From positions 1-64,000 of the IMG/VR virus record IMGVR_UViG_3300009182_000039: a stretch of 64,000 bases of DNA. The stretch is one strand, 5' to 3'. The position numbers were made by a program, and so were the translations under genes. The stretch comes from a virus. Positions 63,901 to 64,000 of this stretch are shown one piece after another. The notes beneath the pieces were generated by a model. It made no database searches and was not told the origin of the DNA. It saw only the letters and a list, made by a program, of their open reading frames with translations. Each line of letters starts with the position of its first letter. Positions within the stretch are counted from its first letter, which is position 1.

Positions 63901-64000
63901 TGTATTTGGTATAGGCTTTCCATTGCTCAACATTGTTTAAATTAAGAATAAATCCTTGGGCGTTAAGTTGACCGTCCCATTCTGTTGTAGTGGAGGCTAT
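54989..64000 (-). CDS. Giant virion structural protein with FG-GAP repeats, N-terminus outside window
   Basis: The frame is open from the right edge to the stop at 54989-54991, giving at least 3003 residues. There is no convincing start inside the window; coding continues naturally past a TTG at 63694. Between about 60.1 and 62.7 kb at least seven blocks of the FG-GAP/integrin-alpha propeller type occur (for example LVGAPNG, MYIGAPG, IMIGAPKT, LYVGAPF, LIVGSPNG). Interspersed and C-terminal (55.1-62.2 kb) is a recurring 35-45-residue beta module with the pattern V-x-V-[ND]-G...DYT...I-x-F...PP-x-G-x-x-I-x-I. No enzyme motif or signal peptide is visible. Likely a baseplate, long fibre or whisker-like adhesin of the virion. 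Confidence 0.88.
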   Translation of the reverse strand: MASTTTEWDGQLNAQGFILNLNNVEQWKAYTKYTKGEIVLYKNTYWQAITISEPQETFNYNDWVKSDFQAIDKGLLPNLANKADQLTTSYDVYQANLTSDNDLFAFGLIGFRPRQYMSEMNLNGVTQVQLYQQFIGTKGTLQAAEIFNSTLLGGKESGAYNVYENWGVLAGTYGAQANKSYFDIQLDASLLSYNPSTIQIINPGETSQANQQIYLKNLWRESYNITSTEILPTTYEGSNIPTALPSAGYVCLDDVDVTVFSLDDPTAIDAKINSIGIGTYIWIAKINPYNWGVYRCTAVNGQMTQLTDNLNGTSIVQFSAAHNLSAGALIIIKYFNDAVNGVYRVLSSPSPTTITISYSFTNTNITTVTGTGLVLDLQSARVSQASDISTLPYVNSLVPGAIAWVDNDGNGHWETVQKQAPFITSSTITPGLSANNQFGASVAQTQNNLFALVGAPNGANGVGTVLAYFKDPLSDYQFSRTISLGVSDTSNFGNMISFGKSNWAVVGANTSLSGMGYAAVIYREAGTNTITISQLLVPPDQNFDPIGFGTSGIVSLDENWMYIGAPGANTVYAYEKVMVETQAIEYTTADSASIYEYSNAIQIDYTYPNQLIVTLNKTRLTYGVDYTLNQNNLIFTNPPVNGQTLVIARNLAKQLDEYFYYTIHQNTATGVGTGALFTVEVIRGVYYPTLEFGGQNYAVGNTLTINGSQIGGATPANNLVITVTGINILGQIIGFSYSGSGISNTNNFTLNQYLYNATSINNVVIRVNDVVQRPYLDYTFNSNTTVLTFITIPPAGAKIIASTSTYWQYVLSITTPDSMSGDNFGASIAATTDGRQIMIGAPKTDTNSLTETGTVYVFDRSVLRYVVSTPSQTTYIVPGNVTGPVAVSVNGIFLLTIEQSPSGQFTVDGNDIVFSNIIFNYGDIIEIETNQISQIQTLTSNTVNENAQYGFAVDSCPLNCSLYVGAPFDSTYTDLSGSVDYQINQSRVYGITTSTIANPTLTANGTLRINDTQVSVPTGLNNTIAGFVAAINSANIPNVLATLTSDLEFVADGITKIFNIGTLYSDASSYTTVVYLDNILQIAGTDYSYDPVTENIYFVYAPTTGRIITVVSGRLTLSVKNIDAGTPYNLITVLPGTVASVFNQLGFNTLVFTQQILSPLPAFNGQFGASLSIDTSAVNLIVGSPNGDVYEPTTFDAGQTYFDEHSTTFFNPVNNGGVAYTFDYFPSSQSSIKNPGQFAFGQQIYNSKVQSGNFFGTAVNYTSGKLMVGATGGTIYETTNSGYVTIFKNLNDTPAWAPIRVQQPVVDVYAIDGVFSYNGEQAAGVNTTVTGQAQTYFDFFDPLQGKILGVARSNINYIGAVDPAQYNQGSVHNNGQSWGRERIGQMWWDTDTVRFIDPNQDDIVYASRRWGSIFPGSRVDIYQWVESSNPPAGYTGQGTPLSTTSYCVTSQLGTNNIFTTFYYFWVRGITTISTGAGKTLSPSGVASYITDPRSSGLPYIAGLNASTIAIYNAQSLLNATNTILSIGFDRKLNDAVIHQEYQIIKDGVAKSFLNSNLYRKFLDSLCGVDTAGSAVPDPNLSFGMRYGVQFRPRQSMVTDRFTALENYLGRANTILAQYPISETRSFNLLNAAESIPQANSGAWDYKVANLEILGYQNLSIVPVGYKYLVLSDSSQFGRWTIYEVQTGQTLALIRVQSYDTPEYWYYINWYLPGYNSTLSPVAAVQNYSQLATLSYETVPVGSSVRVISNGAGKWEIYLRTGIDLVKDWTRVGLEDGTIAFKEELWNYTVGNFGFDAQVFDSLYFDETPQTETRYILRALNEEIYIGDLLFERNSSLILIFNYVYSEFTDPSWLVKTSYVDVNHEIRSLKPYQTYLADNQDFVINYFQEIKPYHVQVRQFNLIYTGEDDFLGDITDYDLPAYWNSSLPVSQFVSPILTPYTEAITAYHSNASNTAPNAQIWQLPSLYSQWFENYLLSIQAVSIVNSGSGYTSVPVVTVTGTCITQATMTAIINPAGQVIEIIVVNPGSGYSTDAIITISGGGLPGDPTPWAAGISVVENENIITSWNNIYVVDTAGILGNVEPIGTATEVNGTAELTFVGQIAQAVTIMNNSLVRSFNTTIKYDRCEYQSTIIDWEANITYENGTQVRYDNLVWAADSTSGSVTNSVFDPAEWLQVDAGVLSGADRTMGFYVSTVNTPGLSLPLLIDGIDYPGVQVAAVRFDQDTGFDRGNFDINPFDNISLDPNGQPTYDLGILDTIFQSSYLDPYLGTRPSDINIDGGKYVDAYESHAPEELVPGIEFDTLDLRVYTTPGADWQGLGHGFAQGTLQVIYDSVNPTISFDGLQSFPADLEITDVTQGYNLNEGTDYTVNWVNQTFTILNSSSLVANGDQLGIYVYQVGGGNQLYKNIYNGADVGNSLTVPVQYSLIQEFVIFVNGSCVPTTEYSYEAGTAFNTTTLTFDSTYASDDFISLVAISPTTIDSVTTNYSWSIPVTQTITVPTTGQLEYDLDPTISLEYTNPVTAIVTIGGITASGSAGKPSVGDGTNDAFALPTRLGVDPTTIIKDNLSVYVDGILQEPATYIFAYPDIVLDTAPADGAEVYVAVDVTAQYIIDPMAYTLTIISGTGIVPHAGDIISVTTFNDTREQRLSQQIFVGPVSQGISIYEKYDSTLYDNPPGAPSADPGLFDATVGDTIYFNDFTLYQSYTDISRPWVSRNGRVLTAYTDYTIVDNTLTLNNGVIGPTDVIIITNVTNSVVPESMEFRIFQDMRGVQATYRMTPSTTTTVTEAVTATDDIIHVVNAGALSIPEFAANIWGVVSINGERIMYREIDIEANTISSLLRGTAGTGADSHAVGAYVYNMGRGNLMPEQFQNYIETNSFLGNGTTTNFTTDITVNNANDWTGSIPYDSTNYSYPEGDGNYDVGMGSNIETVEVYLGGALQTSGYGVTNLTPIIVSFATPPADGVEVTIIVRRGVSWYNPGVGTASDGVPLQQTNNPAALFLRGLN

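Noticed and set aside
1-64000. CRISPR arrays or insertion sequences
   Set aside because: I saw no regularly spaced repeats and no transposase-like gene; the only mobile-type gene recognised is the HNH endonuclease.

Overview
The window is one stretch of an AT-rich, tightly packed double-stranded DNA phage genome, most likely a large T4-like tailed phage of an aquatic proteobacterium. The phage assignment rests on tail/baseplate genes at the right end, a dispersed set of 12 recognisable tRNA genes, many small conserved-looking phage-type genes, stop/start overlaps of the ATGA type throughout, and T4-late-type TATAAATA elements. The host is an inference: two tripartite-tricarboxylate (TctC/Bug-type) and one TRAP (DctP-type) binding-protein genes and a two-piece (circularly permuted) tmRNA gene all fit Proteobacteria, with Betaproteobacteria or Alphaproteobacteria the best guesses.

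Region 0-20 kb: tRNAs and small regulatory or housekeeping genes. It holds a permuted tmRNA, an outer-membrane-type protein, tRNAs for Met/Ile2, Cys, Asp, Glu, Trp, Leu, Gly (two), His, Ser, Thr and Asn, an HNH endonuclease lodged between tRNA pieces, an RNase H-like protein, a metallophosphoesterase, a QueC-like PP-loop enzyme, a sulfotransferase, several 2-oxoglutarate (2OG) dioxygenases, an RNA polymerase omega-like protein, and a MoxR-type AAA+ ATPase with its partner, a metallopeptidase/VWA protein. Between the ATPase and the VWA gene sits a chain of overlapping tiny genes that belong to one divergent small-protein family.

Region 20-51.8 kb: a dense metabolic island. It encodes a sugar epimerase, four glycosyltransferase-like proteins, five asparagine-synthetase-like PP-loop ATPases (besides the QueC-like one), a PLP aminotransferase-like protein, five radical SAM proteins (two B12-type), many 2OG dioxygenases including a TauD type, a Rieske oxygenase, an acyl-lipid desaturase, an amidohydrolase, two GNAT-like proteins, a second sulfotransferase, methyltransferases and three solute-binding proteins without any permease. 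The order of genes (PP-loop + GNAT pairs, radical SAM next to 2OG enzymes, and a ten-gene minus-strand operon of glycosyl-, sulfo- and methyltransferases abutting the tail genes) suggests production of one or more unusual small molecules, peptides or surface glycans. That function is inference only.

Region 51.8-64 kb: minus-strand virion structural genes: two tail-fibre-like proteins, small baseplate/tail proteins and the C-terminal part (at least 3003 residues) of a giant FG-GAP-repeat structural protein that runs off the right edge.

Regulation visible in the sequence: near-consensus sigma-70 promoters (TTGACA-N17-TATAAT), several intrinsic terminators, and a striking recurrent element, NNTAAATA followed by 4-6 bases and then the ATG, in front of many accessory genes on both strands. 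If it works as a T4 late promoter, transcripts would begin at or next to the start codon, giving leaderless mRNAs.
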